Positions 37,897 through 47,377 of a DNA stretch of 64,000 nucleotides are shown piece by piece. The stretch is from Pseudomonas alliivorans. Its GTDB lineage: Bacteria > Pseudomonadota > Gammaproteobacteria > Pseudomonadales > Pseudomonadaceae. Location: the NCBI RefSeq assembly GCF_017826695.1, contig NZ_JAFFZW010000015.1, forward strand, positions 18,492-82,491, written 5' to 3'. Position 1 is the stretch's first letter. Each line of letters begins with the position of its first letter. Under the pieces are notes generated by a model. The model searched no databases. It was not told the DNA's origin and worked only from the letters and a program-made list of their open reading frames with translations. The position numbers and the translations under genes are program-made.

Positions 37897-38361
37897 ATGC
37901 TGATCGGCATCCTCTTAATTCTGACCTGGCTCATCCTGCTGCTGCGCTATCCGGCCAAGGCCCTGCCTGTTTCCCTCGCCGCAGCGGTAGGTCTGGGGAT
38001 AGTGGCTGCCATCGTAATCTGGCAGGACAGCCGCGAGACACGTCAGCTGGAGCAACTCGATATCCGGCTGGTGTATGCACCGCAGCAATGCCCCACGGAT
38101 CGTCCGTTGCACGTCTCGATCACCAACCGCAACAAAGCGTCGCTGCTGGAACTGCGCTGGCGGATTGCAGCCTATGCACCTGGCGACACCGTCAATCTGG
38201 CGGACAACACCTACACGTCGGCACGCTACCGCGGCCCCGGCGAGTTGCAGGCCGACGGCAACTGGCAGGATTGCGTGCCGGTGCCCGTTCTGCGTAACGG
38301 CTATCGCCCGCAAACCCTGGAGTTTCGTGCAGAACATCTGCAAGGCAGTTTCTCGGACTGA
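37897..38361 (+). CDS. Small membrane-anchored protein of unknown function
   Basis: This 154-residue protein starts at the ATG at 37897 (CTGGAGACC upstream; an earlier in-frame ATG at 37798 is less likely). Two hydrophobic segments (about residues 2-14 and 20-42) are followed by a soluble beta-rich domain with a Cys pair (QQCPTD and WQDCVPV). Similar pseudomonad proteins are sometimes labelled multidrug transporter without support, and I do not assign a function. It precedes an SDR gene by 17 bases and probably shares its transcript. Confidence 0.75.
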   Translation: MLIGILLILTWLILLLRYPAKALPVSLAAAVGLGIVAAIVIWQDSRETRQLEQLDIRLVYAPQQCPTDRPLHVSITNRNKASLLELRWRIAAYAPGDTVNLADNTYTSARYRGPGELQADGNWQDCVPVPVLRNGYRPQTLEFRAEHLQGSFSD

Positions 38362-38378
38362 TCCCTAAGGACATCGAC

Positions 38379-39197
38379 ATGCCCATCGCTCTCATCACCG
38401 GCTGCTCAAGCGGAATAGGTCGCGCACTCGCCGACGCCTTCAAGGCGGAGGGTTACGAAGTCTGGGCCACGGCGCGCAAGCAGGAAGACGTCGCAACGCT
38501 CAGCGCGGCCGGTTTCATTGCCGTGCAACTGGATGTCAATGACAGCATCGCGCTGGCACAACTCGCCGCTGGGCTGGAACACAGCGGGCTCGATGTGCTG
38601 GTCAACAACGCAGGCTACGGCGCGATGGGGCCGCTGCTGGACGGCGGCGTCGAGGCGCTGCAACGACAATTCGAAACCAACGTGTTCTCGGTGATTGGCG
38701 TTACGAAAGCGCTGTTCCCGGCATTGCGCCGCAACAAGGGGCTGGTGGTCAACATCGGCAGTGTTTCCGGTGTACTGGTGACGCCGTTCGCGGGGGCCTA
38801 CTGCGCCTCGAAAGCGGCCGTGCATGCACTCAGCGATGCGCTGCGTCTGGAACTGGCGCCATTTGGCGTGCAGGTGATGGAGGTTCAGCCAGGCGCAATT
38901 GCATCGAGCTTTGCGAAGAATGCCGGCCATGAGGCCGAGCAGTTGATCAGCGAGCAATCGCCCTGGTGGCCGATCCGTGAAGGCATCCGTGCCCGCGCCA
39001 GGGCCTCGCAGGACAACCCCACCCCCGCCACCGATTTCGCCCGCGATCTGCTCAAGGCCGTCCAGCAAGCCAGTCCGCCGCGCCTGCTGCGTCTGGGTAA
39101 CGGCTCGCGGCTCTTGCCTCTGATGTCATGGCTGCTGCCCAAGGGACTGCTCGAAAACGGGCTGCGCAAGCGGTTCGGGTTGAACACGCCGTTGTGA
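38379..39197 (+). CDS. SDR family oxidoreductase
   Basis: This 272-residue classical short-chain dehydrogenase/reductase has the cofactor motif TGCSSGIG (7-14), NNAG (77-80), catalytic S128 and the Y141-C-A-S-K145 motif. It is cytosolic and NAD(P)-dependent. The C-terminal hydrophobic tail (SWLLPKGLLENGLRKRFG) is like those of SDRs acting on lipid-like substrates, but the substrate cannot be named. It lies directly after the small membrane protein. Confidence 0.9.
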   Translation: MPIALITGCSSGIGRALADAFKAEGYEVWATARKQEDVATLSAAGFIAVQLDVNDSIALAQLAAGLEHSGLDVLVNNAGYGAMGPLLDGGVEALQRQFETNVFSVIGVTKALFPALRRNKGLVVNIGSVSGVLVTPFAGAYCASKAAVHALSDALRLELAPFGVQVMEVQPGAIASSFAKNAGHEAEQLISEQSPWWPIREGIRARARASQDNPTPATDFARDLLKAVQQASPPRLLRLGNGSRLLPLMSWLLPKGLLENGLRKRFGLNTPL

Positions 39198-39214
39198 TCG
39201 CGATGCGGGCTTGA

Positions 39215-40069
39215 TCAGCTCGGCGTCACAATCACCGTGCACGTCATCCCCGCTGAGAGCGACACCCCGTCAGGCACGCGATCCAGATGGATGCGCACCG
39301 GTACGCGCTGCGCCAGGCGAACCCAGTTGAAGGTCGGGTTGACGTCGGCGACCAGTTCGCGGCTTTGGGGGTTGTCGCGGTCATAGATGCCGCGAGCGAT
39401 GCTTTCGACATGCCCCTGGATTACCTCGCCGCTCATCAATTGCATGTCCGCCGGATCACCCACGTTCAAATGCGGCAATTTGGTTTCTTCGAAGAAGCCA
39501 TAAACCCAGAACGAATTCATATCAACCACCGCCATCTTCGCCTCGCCGATTCGCGCGTAGTCGCCCCGGTGCACGTTCAGGTTGGTCACATAGCCGTCCA
39601 CCGAAGCCAGTACGCGAGTACGCGACAGGTTCAGTTCCGCCGCCTCCAGCTGTGCCTGAGCCAACTGGTAGTCCGCCAGCGCCGAGGTCGCGATGGTGCT
39701 CGCGTCGTCGCGGTTTTCTGCCGAGATCACCAGCTCGTCCATGTCCGCACGGCGTTTGGCGTTGAGCTTGCGCATCTCCCAAGTGGCCTTGCGTGAGGCC
39801 AACAACGCCTGGGCCTGTCTCAAAGCAATCCGGTAGTGCTCCGGATCGATCTGCATCAGCAGGTCGCCGCGTTTGACCTGCTGGTTGTCGTGCACCGGCA
39901 CATCCACCACGGTGCCGGACACGTCCGCCGCCACGTTGATGATGTCGGCCCGCACACGGCCGTCGCGGGTCCAGGGCGTGTCCATGTACTGGACCCATAA
40001 AGTGCGTCCGATCCACAGGGCCAGCGCCAGAAACAGCAACGTGGCAATCACGCTGAAAAACTTTTTCAT
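39215..40069 (-). CDS. HlyD/AaeA-type efflux periplasmic adaptor
   Basis: This 284-residue inner-membrane-anchored adaptor has an N-terminal membrane helix (residues 4-22), a biotinyl-lipoyl-like half-motif (VSGTVVDVPVHDNQQVKRGD), a short alpha-hairpin and a second half-motif (ASVDGYVTNLNVHRGDYARIG). It resembles AaeA, the fusion protein of the p-hydroxybenzoate efflux pump. It is the last gene of the outer membrane factor-FUSC-DUF1656-HlyD operon, beginning 22 bases after the DUF1656 stop. Confidence 0.9.
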   Translation of the reverse strand: MKKFFSVIATLLFLALALWIGRTLWVQYMDTPWTRDGRVRADIINVAADVSGTVVDVPVHDNQQVKRGDLLMQIDPEHYRIALRQAQALLASRKATWEMRKLNAKRRADMDELVISAENRDDASTIATSALADYQLAQAQLEAAELNLSRTRVLASVDGYVTNLNVHRGDYARIGEAKMAVVDMNSFWVYGFFEETKLPHLNVGDPADMQLMSGEVIQGHVESIARGIYDRDNPQSRELVADVNPTFNWVRLAQRVPVRIHLDRVPDGVSLSAGMTCTVIVTPS

Positions 40070-40091
40070 CCAGAGATTTCCGAACCAGATA

Positions 40092-40292
40092 TCAACGATA
40101 AAGAGGCAGCGCCAGGGCGCCGAACAGACAGGTGAACAGGCTCAGACGCAGCAACGCCGGGTGCCAGAAGTGGCGATACAGGTCCAGCCCTGCCAACAGG
40201 CGATCCAGCCCCCAGGCCAGTGCCATTGCAAGCAGAAACATCAGGCTCATGGTCGGCATGTACAGACCATGAAAAGCAATTTCACGCGGCAT
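40092..40292 (-). CDS. DUF1656 (AaeX-like) small membrane protein
   Basis: The protein is 66 residues from the ATG at 40292, chosen because GGAGGGG lies just upstream. It begins MPREIAFHGLYMPTM, the DUF1656 signature, and has two membrane helices. AaeX-type proteins always sit between the FUSC permease and the HlyD adaptor; their role is not established. The start overlaps the end of the FUSC gene by 11 bases. Confidence 0.9.
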   Translation of the reverse strand: MPREIAFHGLYMPTMSLMFLLAMALAWGLDRLLAGLDLYRHFWHPALLRLSLFTCLFGALALPLYR

Positions 40293-42468
40293 GGACCCCT
40301 CCAGAAAGGCGAGGTGCACGACCTTCGTCAGCCAAAGGCGATCGAGGGTCCAGCAAGGAAGAGCGGATGAAGTGCAGGTAGCTTTTCACCCGGCGCAGCA
40401 CCGAGGTATCGAAATGCGGAGCAAACGGCTCGTCCGCTTCCCGAACCCGATCAAGCGCCTGATCGACCGCCAGCAGACAGCGCTGCAGGTTGCTCTCGTC
40501 AGGCTGAATGAACAGACGAACCAATGCCCGCCCCATCACCCGTAGCGACAGGCGCCAGGGTTGATACTCGGCGTAGCCTGGATGAATCGGCAGCACCGCC
40601 TGCTCACGACGCAGTTCGATGATCGCGTGGCCGATTTCCAGCACCACGAACATCCAGCGCAACAATTCACGCTGCACCTCGGGTCTGCCGATGGCCAGGC
40701 CATATGCCTGATGCATGAGGTCACGGGTCTGACTCTCGAAACGCGAACCCAGCCGTTGCAGGGGCGCGCTGATCGCGAACACCACCTGGTCACGCAATGC
40801 CTGCTCCAGTCGCTGCCACATCCAGCGGCTGTTGGGCGGCAGAATGATTGCGCCTGCAGCGGCACAGAACAGCATGCCGATCACCATGGCGATGTAATCG
40901 TTGATAAATGTGTAAGGGTCATAGACCGTCAGGTTGTCCGGCACCGAACCGATGCTGAAAAAGATCAGCAGGCCCAGCCCGTACCCGGTCCATTGCGGCC
41001 GGGACCCGAGAAAGGCACCCAGCACGAAAACCGGTGCCAGCAAAGCGCACAGCAAAGGAAAGCCATCGACCTGCGGGAACAGAAAAAACGTTTCGACAAA
41101 CCCGAGCAGCGCGCCGAGCAGCGTGCCGCAGGCCATCTGAAACGACATGCGTCTGGGGTTGTGCGTGGTGGAAGACAACGCGACGGTTGCGGCCGAGGCC
41201 AGCGTCATGACTGCCCCGCTGGGCCACGCGGTCACCACCCAGTAAGCGCTCAAGAGCGCAACCACGCAGGTCGCACGAACACCAGCAGCCGCTGCGGTCA
41301 TCCAGTGCGTGCGGGGCACGAAAGGCTCGTTCCACTGTTCACGCACATGTTGATGATCGGCGAGCGATGCGTGGGTCTGGGCGTAACTGAGCAGCTCGTT
41401 CAGAAGGCGATACAGCAGCTCGAATGCCGTATGGAAATCCAGCCACTGAGCATCGTCTGGAGCCGTTCGTTCAAAAGCGGCACGCAGACGTCTGACCGTA
41501 TCCGGCCACTGCGCCTTGAGCGCTTCCAGATGCGTGACCAGTCGCGCAGCGTCGGGACTGGTCAGCGCCCTGTCAGCAAACGCATCGAGCAGTGCGCTCA
41601 ACGGATCGAGGCCGGGTTCGACATGATTCAGCACCGCAGTCGAACGCTCGGCACGTAGCCGCTCAAGCAACTGATGCAGCGCATTGAAGCGCGTGGTGAC
41701 GGCCATGAACTCGCTGTTCAGGCGGTTGAGCCGTCCGTTGCGTCGGCGCATGTGCGGGTCTTCAAACACCGTGACGCTGCGCAGCCCTTCCAGGCCGATG
41801 GCCTCTGCAACGAACCGCACATTGCCCGTCTCGAACGCGGCTTGCGTCTGGCTTGCGCGCAGGCCGTCAATCACGAAGCGGGCAAAAACACCAAACCGCT
41901 GATAGAGCGCGTTGCGTATCGCCGCGCTGGCACTCTGCGGCAGTATCACTGCGCTGACGGCTGTGGCACAGAGAATGCCCAGCGAGATTTCCAGCACTCG
42001 CCATACCGCGGCCATGAACGCGCCCTCCGGGTGCGCCAGCGCAGGCAGTCCGATCATGGCTGCGGTGTAACCGGCCAGCACGAAACCATACGCGCGAAAG
42101 TTGCGATAGCGCGCCGCGCCAGCCGAACAGAACCCGACCCACAGCGCCAGACAGCCGAGGAACGGCAGCGGATTCTGGGCGAACAGCGCCATCAGCAGCA
42201 CCATCATGGCCGAGCCCGCCAGCGTGCCCAGCAGCCGATAGAAGCTTTTGGCAAACACCTGTCCGCTCTGCGGCTGCATCACGATGAACACCGTAATGAT
42301 CGCCGTGCGTGGCTGCGGCAACTCCAGACGCAGCGCCAGCCAATACGTCAGGAATGCGGCGATCAGCACCTTGCCGATGTAGATCCAGGTCACGCCGTCG
42401 CTGCGTGCCCAGCTATTTAATTCGCGACGCCAAGGCAAGGCGATGACGCGATGAGCAAGGGTAATCAT
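40282..42468 (-). CDS. FUSC/AaeB-type aromatic acid efflux permease
   Basis: This 728-residue inner-membrane protein starts at the ATG at 42468, one base after the upstream stop. It has two blocks of about five membrane helices, each followed by a long cytosolic helical region, the organisation of AaeB/FUSC proteins. The TAIITVFIVMQPQSGQVFAKS segment is characteristic. It probably exports aromatic carboxylic acids, inferred from the family and gene set. Confidence 0.9.
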   Translation of the reverse strand: MITLAHRVIALPWRRELNSWARSDGVTWIYIGKVLIAAFLTYWLALRLELPQPRTAIITVFIVMQPQSGQVFAKSFYRLLGTLAGSAMMVLLMALFAQNPLPFLGCLALWVGFCSAGAARYRNFRAYGFVLAGYTAAMIGLPALAHPEGAFMAAVWRVLEISLGILCATAVSAVILPQSASAAIRNALYQRFGVFARFVIDGLRASQTQAAFETGNVRFVAEAIGLEGLRSVTVFEDPHMRRRNGRLNRLNSEFMAVTTRFNALHQLLERLRAERSTAVLNHVEPGLDPLSALLDAFADRALTSPDAARLVTHLEALKAQWPDTVRRLRAAFERTAPDDAQWLDFHTAFELLYRLLNELLSYAQTHASLADHQHVREQWNEPFVPRTHWMTAAAAGVRATCVVALLSAYWVVTAWPSGAVMTLASAATVALSSTTHNPRRMSFQMACGTLLGALLGFVETFFLFPQVDGFPLLCALLAPVFVLGAFLGSRPQWTGYGLGLLIFFSIGSVPDNLTVYDPYTFINDYIAMVIGMLFCAAAGAIILPPNSRWMWQRLEQALRDQVVFAISAPLQRLGSRFESQTRDLMHQAYGLAIGRPEVQRELLRWMFVVLEIGHAIIELRREQAVLPIHPGYAEYQPWRLSLRVMGRALVRLFIQPDESNLQRCLLAVDQALDRVREADEPFAPHFDTSVLRRVKSYLHFIRSSLLDPRSPLADEGRAPRLSGGVHAA

Positions 42469-42469
42469 G

Positions 42470-43960
42470 TCAGTGACCACCCTGCCTGCCCGTGTCAACA
42501 AAAGCCGCAGGCACATCGTTTCCCGCCGACAACCCGCCACCCAGCGCCACCACCAGCCCGGCATAGGCGGTGAGGCGCGCAGCCTCGACCTGCTGCTGAA
42601 TCTGTCGCTGACGAAACAGCAGGGTCTGGGCGTTGAGCACATTCAGGTAATCGGTCAGACCGCGCTGGTAAGCAATCAGGGCGATGTCATAGGTCTTGCG
42701 CGCCGACGCCACCGATTCGGCCGCGTACACCTGCTGCTTGTCGAGCGAGGCGCGACGAATCAACTGATCCGACACACCCTGCAGCGCCGTGACCAGCGTC
42801 TGGTTGTAATGCGCGACCGCCAGATCGTAACCGGCCGACGCGTGTCCCAGCTCAGCGCGCAGACGCCCGCCATCGAAGATCGGCAGCGTGAGCGCAGGGC
42901 CCGCCCTGTAGCTGAACTTGCTGCCGGTCAGAAACTCCAGCATGCCGCCCCCCGTGGCCATGTAACCCAGGCTGGCGACCAGATCGACGTTGGGATAGAA
43001 ATTGGCATGGGCCACATCCATGCCCCGCGCCTGCGCGGCGACACGCCACTGACTGGCAACCACGTCAGGTCGCTGGCCCAGCAGTTGCGCAGGCAATGCC
43101 GACGGCAGTTTCAGTTCAGCATTCAATGCCAGGCGGGGACGCTGCAAGGTCGAGCCCTCGCCCGGCCCCTTGCCTGCCAGCGCCGCCAACTGGTTGCGCC
43201 CCAGCGCAATGGCTTCTTCGAGTTCATCGATCTGCCGATGGATCTCCGGCAACGGCGCCTCGGCCTGACTGACGTCGAAGTGGGTGCCGAGGCCGCCCTT
43301 GAGCCGACGTTGCGCCAGCTCCAGCATCTGCTGTTGCTGGGCCAGCGTCGCTTCGGCGATCTCCAGACGAGCAAAGTTCAGGGAGAACCGGATATAGGCG
43401 CGCACGATGTTTTCCTGCAGTTCAAGCTGCGCCTGCCGCTGCTCGGCGGCACTCATGTGGGCTAGGTCAAGTGCCTGTTCACTGGCGTTACGCTCGCGTC
43501 CCCACAGGTCCAGCGCATAACTCAGACCAAGCGAGGCATTGTTGTCCCAGGTGTGACTATCGGCGAGCGCACCGGGGCCATAAAACTGATCGCTTGGCCA
43601 GTCATGACGCGCCAGACTGGTCGTGCCCTGAACCTGCAGCGATTCGGCGGATTCGGCCATCCCGGCCATCGCTCTGGCATCCCTGACCCGTGCTGCTGCC
43701 ATGGCCAGGCTCGGGCTGCCGAGGATCGCCAGTTCGATCCAGCGATTGAGTTGCGGATCGTTATAGACGCGCCACCATTGCCCGGTCGGCCAGCGTGCGC
43801 TGAGTTCGGCGTTCTGGATGGCATGGTCGGTGGCCAGGCTGTCTGCGCCTAACAGACTGTCCCTGGGTCCGATTCCACCGCTTCCAATGCAGCCGCTGAT
43901 AACGAACGATAAAGCCATGAGACCGAGGGGCTTGAGCCCTCTGATGATGCGACGCGGCAC
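42470..43960 (-). CDS. NodT-type outer-membrane efflux lipoprotein
   Basis: This 496-residue TolC-like outer-membrane factor has a lipoprotein signal: ALSFVISGC with the lipidated Cys at about residue 24. Two repeats of the OEP domain follow, with LDLWGRERNASEQ marking the equatorial region of the first repeat and FDGGRLRAELGHASAGYDLA the second. It is the first gene of the efflux operon, so the pump carries its own exit duct instead of borrowing TolC. Confidence 0.92.
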   Translation of the reverse strand: MPRRIIRGLKPLGLMALSFVISGCIGSGGIGPRDSLLGADSLATDHAIQNAELSARWPTGQWWRVYNDPQLNRWIELAILGSPSLAMAAARVRDARAMAGMAESAESLQVQGTTSLARHDWPSDQFYGPGALADSHTWDNNASLGLSYALDLWGRERNASEQALDLAHMSAAEQRQAQLELQENIVRAYIRFSLNFARLEIAEATLAQQQQMLELAQRRLKGGLGTHFDVSQAEAPLPEIHRQIDELEEAIALGRNQLAALAGKGPGEGSTLQRPRLALNAELKLPSALPAQLLGQRPDVVASQWRVAAQARGMDVAHANFYPNVDLVASLGYMATGGGMLEFLTGSKFSYRAGPALTLPIFDGGRLRAELGHASAGYDLAVAHYNQTLVTALQGVSDQLIRRASLDKQQVYAAESVASARKTYDIALIAYQRGLTDYLNVLNAQTLLFRQRQIQQQVEAARLTAYAGLVVALGGGLSAGNDVPAAFVDTGRQGGH

Positions 43961-44158
43961 AGCTGCGAGTTCCCGACCGGTAATGAAACGCCTTGAATGG
44001 CGGCGATTCTAGGGGCCGCTCGACATGGCGATAAGCGGGGAGATGTGTGATTCTTTATTACCGAAACGGTGATAATCCGTTGGTATGGATGACATGCTGT
44101 TGTTACTTCATGTCACAATTTGCCGTCTATTGAAGCTGTTCCATTTCAGAGAAGAACC

Positions 44159-45106
44159 ATGGACACCCTGCAAAACATGCGTGCCTTCAGTTGCGTGGCG
44201 CAAGCGGGCAGCTTTACCGCCGCAGCGGCGTTGCTCGACACCACCACCGCCAACGTGTCGCGTGCCGTCTCCAACCTGGAGGCGCACTTGCAGACGCGCC
44301 TGCTCAACCGCACCACGCGCCGTATCGCGCTGACTGAAGCCGGCAAGCGCTACCTGCTGCGTTGTGAGCAGATCCTGATGTCTGTCGAAGAGGCCGAAGC
44401 CGAGGCCAGCGACGCTCATGCGCGTCCGGCCGGACAGCTCAAGATGCATTCGATGCCGGGGGTCGGTCAGCATTATGTGGTCGACGCCATTGCCCGTTAT
44501 CGGCGCAGTCACCCGGACGTGTCGTTCGACCTGACGCTGACCAGTCGTGTGCCTGATCTGCTGGAGGACGGTTACGACGTGTCGATCGTGCTGGCCAGCG
44601 AACTGCCGGACTCGGGCTTCGTGTCTCAGCGTCTGGGCATCACTTACAGCATCGTCTGTGCATCGCCGGAGTACATCAAGACGTTCGGCACTGCGCACAA
44701 GCCTGCGGACCTGCTGAATCACGCCTGCCTGCGTCTGGTGAGCCCGGTGTTTCCGCTGGAGAAATGGCTGTTCGACGGCCCGGAAGGCCAGGAGATGGTC
44801 ACCATCACCACGTCACCGCTGCTGGTCAATTCGGCGGACGCCATGAAAACCGCGATCTCCAGCGGCATGGGCGTCGGTATCCTGCCGATCTATTCGGCCA
44901 TCGAAGGACTGCGCAACGGTACGCTGGTGCGCATCATGTCCGACTACCGCTCCCAGGAACTGAACCTGTACGCCATCTACCCTTCGCGCCAGTACCTGGA
45001 TGCCAAGATCAAGACCTGGGTCGAGTACCTGCGCGGCTCGCTGCCGGAGATTCTGGCGGCCGACGAGGCAGATCTGCACGTGCAGGCCCTGAAGAGCATG
45101 TCCTGA
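44159..45106 (+). CDS. LysR-type transcriptional regulator
   Basis: This 315-residue LTTR starts at 44159 behind AGAGAAGAA. It has an N-terminal winged helix-turn-helix (residues 3-60, SFTAAAALLDTTTANVSRAVSNLEAHLQTRLLNR) and a periplasmic-binding-like effector domain with an LKMHSMPGVGQHYV start. It is transcribed divergently from the efflux operon across about 200 bases, the classic position for a local regulator (compare AaeR). Confidence 0.92.
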   Translation: MDTLQNMRAFSCVAQAGSFTAAAALLDTTTANVSRAVSNLEAHLQTRLLNRTTRRIALTEAGKRYLLRCEQILMSVEEAEAEASDAHARPAGQLKMHSMPGVGQHYVVDAIARYRRSHPDVSFDLTLTSRVPDLLEDGYDVSIVLASELPDSGFVSQRLGITYSIVCASPEYIKTFGTAHKPADLLNHACLRLVSPVFPLEKWLFDGPEGQEMVTITTSPLLVNSADAMKTAISSGMGVGILPIYSAIEGLRNGTLVRIMSDYRSQELNLYAIYPSRQYLDAKIKTWVEYLRGSLPEILAADEADLHVQALKSMS

Positions 45107-45194
45107 CGTCGTACAACTGTAAAAAGCGGCTGCAATCAAGCGGGCAGGAATGTTAGCGTGCTACTCATTCAACCCGCTCAAGAGTGACTGCCCA

Positions 45195-46169
45195 ATGAAA
45201 AAAACCGTACTCGCCTTCAGCCGTGTGTCCCCCGAAATGGCCGAGCGCCTGTCGCAAGACTTCAACGTGATCGTGCCCGACCCAAAACGCGGTGACCTCA
45301 ATGCCCAGTTCGAAGAAGCCCTGCCCGAGTCCCACGGGATGATCGGTGCCGGCCGCAAACTGGGCCGAGAGCAGTTGGCGAACGCCAGCCGTCTCGAGGT
45401 GATATCAAGCATTTCGGTGGGTTACGACAACTACGACGTCGGCTACCTGAGCGAGCGCGGCATCATGTTGACCAACACGCCGGACGTGCTGACTGAGAGC
45501 ACCGCCGACCTGGGTTTTTCGCTGATCATGAGCAGCGCACGCCGCGTGGCTGAACTGGATACCTGGACCAAGGCAGGCCAGTGGACACGCAGCATCGAAG
45601 CGCCGCATTTCGGCACCGATGTGCATGGCAAGACGCTGGGTATCGTGGGCATGGGCAACATCGGCGCAGCCATTGCGCGTCGTGGCCGACTGGGCTTCAA
45701 CATGCCGATCCTGTACAGCGGCAACAGCCGCAAGACCGAGCTGGAGCAGGAGCTGGGTGCGCAGTTCCGCAGCCTCGACCAGTTGCTGGCCGAATCCGAT
45801 TTCGTGTGCCTGGTGGTGCCGTTGAGCGACAAGACTCGCCACCTGATCTCGCGCCGCGAGCTGAGCCTGATGAAGCCGAGCGCGATTCTGGTCAACATCG
45901 CACGCGGTCCGATCGTCGACGAACCGGCGTTGATCGAAGCCCTGCAGAACGGCACCATCCGTGGCGCGGGTCTTGATGTCTACGAAAAGGAACCACTGAG
46001 CGAATCGCCGCTGTTCCAGCTCAAGAACGCCGTCACCCTGCCCCACATCGGCTCGGCTACCACCGAAACCCGCCAGGCGATGGCCGACCGTGCCTACCAC
46101 AACCTGCGCAACGCACTGCTGGGTGAACGTCCGAAGGATCTGGTCAATCCGCAGGTGTGGAAGGGTTGA
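45195..46169 (+). CDS. D-2-hydroxyacid dehydrogenase (glyoxylate/2-ketogluconate reductase type)
   Basis: The enzyme is 324 residues from the ATG at 45195 (GAGTGACTG upstream). The NAD(P)-binding motif LGIVGMGNIGAAIA, the catalytic Arg region VNIARGPIVDE, the Glu in DVYEKEPL and the catalytic His in LPHIGSAT define the D-isomer-specific 2-hydroxyacid dehydrogenase family. Closest in character to GhrB/TkrA (hydroxypyruvate, glyoxylate or 2-ketogluconate reduction). It lies 88 bases downstream of the LysR gene. Confidence 0.9.
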   Translation: MKKTVLAFSRVSPEMAERLSQDFNVIVPDPKRGDLNAQFEEALPESHGMIGAGRKLGREQLANASRLEVISSISVGYDNYDVGYLSERGIMLTNTPDVLTESTADLGFSLIMSSARRVAELDTWTKAGQWTRSIEAPHFGTDVHGKTLGIVGMGNIGAAIARRGRLGFNMPILYSGNSRKTELEQELGAQFRSLDQLLAESDFVCLVVPLSDKTRHLISRRELSLMKPSAILVNIARGPIVDEPALIEALQNGTIRGAGLDVYEKEPLSESPLFQLKNAVTLPHIGSATTETRQAMADRAYHNLRNALLGERPKDLVNPQVWKG

Positions 46170-46339
46170 GATAAATCAGTCAGGCCCGCAGCTCAAAGAA
46201 GCACTGTGTTCGAACGAGGGGCGGCTTGCCGGCCGATGCGGCGTCAGGCGACTTGTCAGTGACAGGTCTTGCACTGTCGCCGGCAACCCGCCTCCACAGT
46301 TTTCATAGGCGACAGGGTCGCGCTGTATCCGCGTTGGCC

Positions 46340-47242
46340 TCAAGCCAGTTTCCCGCTCACTGGCACAATTACTGGCTTCACCTTCCTGAACACCAGCACA
46401 TTGCCCGCCATTACCAGTACCAGCCCGATCAGCGCAGCCGAGGTCCACTGATACCCCTCGACCCATGCCGAGATGTTCAGCGCCACCACCGGGAACAGCA
46501 CGGTGCAATACGCCGCACGCTCAGGCCCCATGCGGCCAACCAGTGTCAGGTACGCGGTGAAGCCTATGACCGAGCCCGGAATGACCAGATACAACAGGGA
46601 CCCCACATAACGGGTATTCCATTCAAACGTGAATGGCGTGCCGCTCAACAGGCAGTACATGCCAAGAATCGTCGCGCCATAGAACATGCCCCAGGCATTG
46701 GTGGTCAGCGGACGCAGCCCGGCTTTCTGCTGCATGCTCGACAGCAGGTTCCCCGCCGAAAAACACAGCGTGCCGAGCAGTGCCAACCCCAGACCGATCA
46801 GGGTCTGATGACTGGCACCATGCCCGGACAGTTCAGGCCAGAACAGGCACCCCAACCCCAGCAAACCCAAGGCGCCGCCGGTCAGTACATTGCTGGCGAT
46901 CTTCTGGCGGAAAAATACCCGCGCATTCAGTGCATTCCACAAGGTTGCGGTCGAGAACACGACAGCGATCAAGCCACTGGGGATCCACTGGCTGGCAGTC
47001 AGAAAACACATGAAGTTGACGCAGAACAGACAGATACCCTGCGCCAGACAGATCAACTGACCTCGTCGATTGACCGGTTGCAGCCGCCGGGTGATCAGCA
47101 GAATCGCGAACAGCACCAGTGCAGCCAGCGCGAAGCGATAGACGATCGAGACAGGAATGGCGACCTCGCCGAGCTGGAGCTTGAGCGCAATCCAGGTCGT
47201 GCCCCAGATCAGTACGGTCAGCAGATAAAGCGAAATGTTCAT
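46340..47242 (-). CDS. EamA/DMT family transporter
   Basis: This 300-residue inner-membrane protein has ten predicted helices in two EamA repeats, starting MNISLYLLTVLIWGTTWIALK. The start at 47242 follows CAGGAGTCT. Members export amino acids, metabolites or drugs; the substrate cannot be read. It is divergent from an AraC regulator, which probably controls it. Confidence 0.9.
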   Translation of the reverse strand: MNISLYLLTVLIWGTTWIALKLQLGEVAIPVSIVYRFALAALVLFAILLITRRLQPVNRRGQLICLAQGICLFCVNFMCFLTASQWIPSGLIAVVFSTATLWNALNARVFFRQKIASNVLTGGALGLLGLGCLFWPELSGHGASHQTLIGLGLALLGTLCFSAGNLLSSMQQKAGLRPLTTNAWGMFYGATILGMYCLLSGTPFTFEWNTRYVGSLLYLVIPGSVIGFTAYLTLVGRMGPERAAYCTVLFPVVALNISAWVEGYQWTSAALIGLVLVMAGNVLVFRKVKPVIVPVSGKLA

Positions 47243-47377
47243 GACGCAGACTCCTTGATGAGCCATCAGTCTGCTGCGCGCATCGCCATGCGCGCTTGCA
47301 CAATCTTGCGCATTTGATCGACGGGGTGCTGGCAGCGAGACCTATCGCAGGTAGGATGGCGTCGTAGAGGAATCGCC

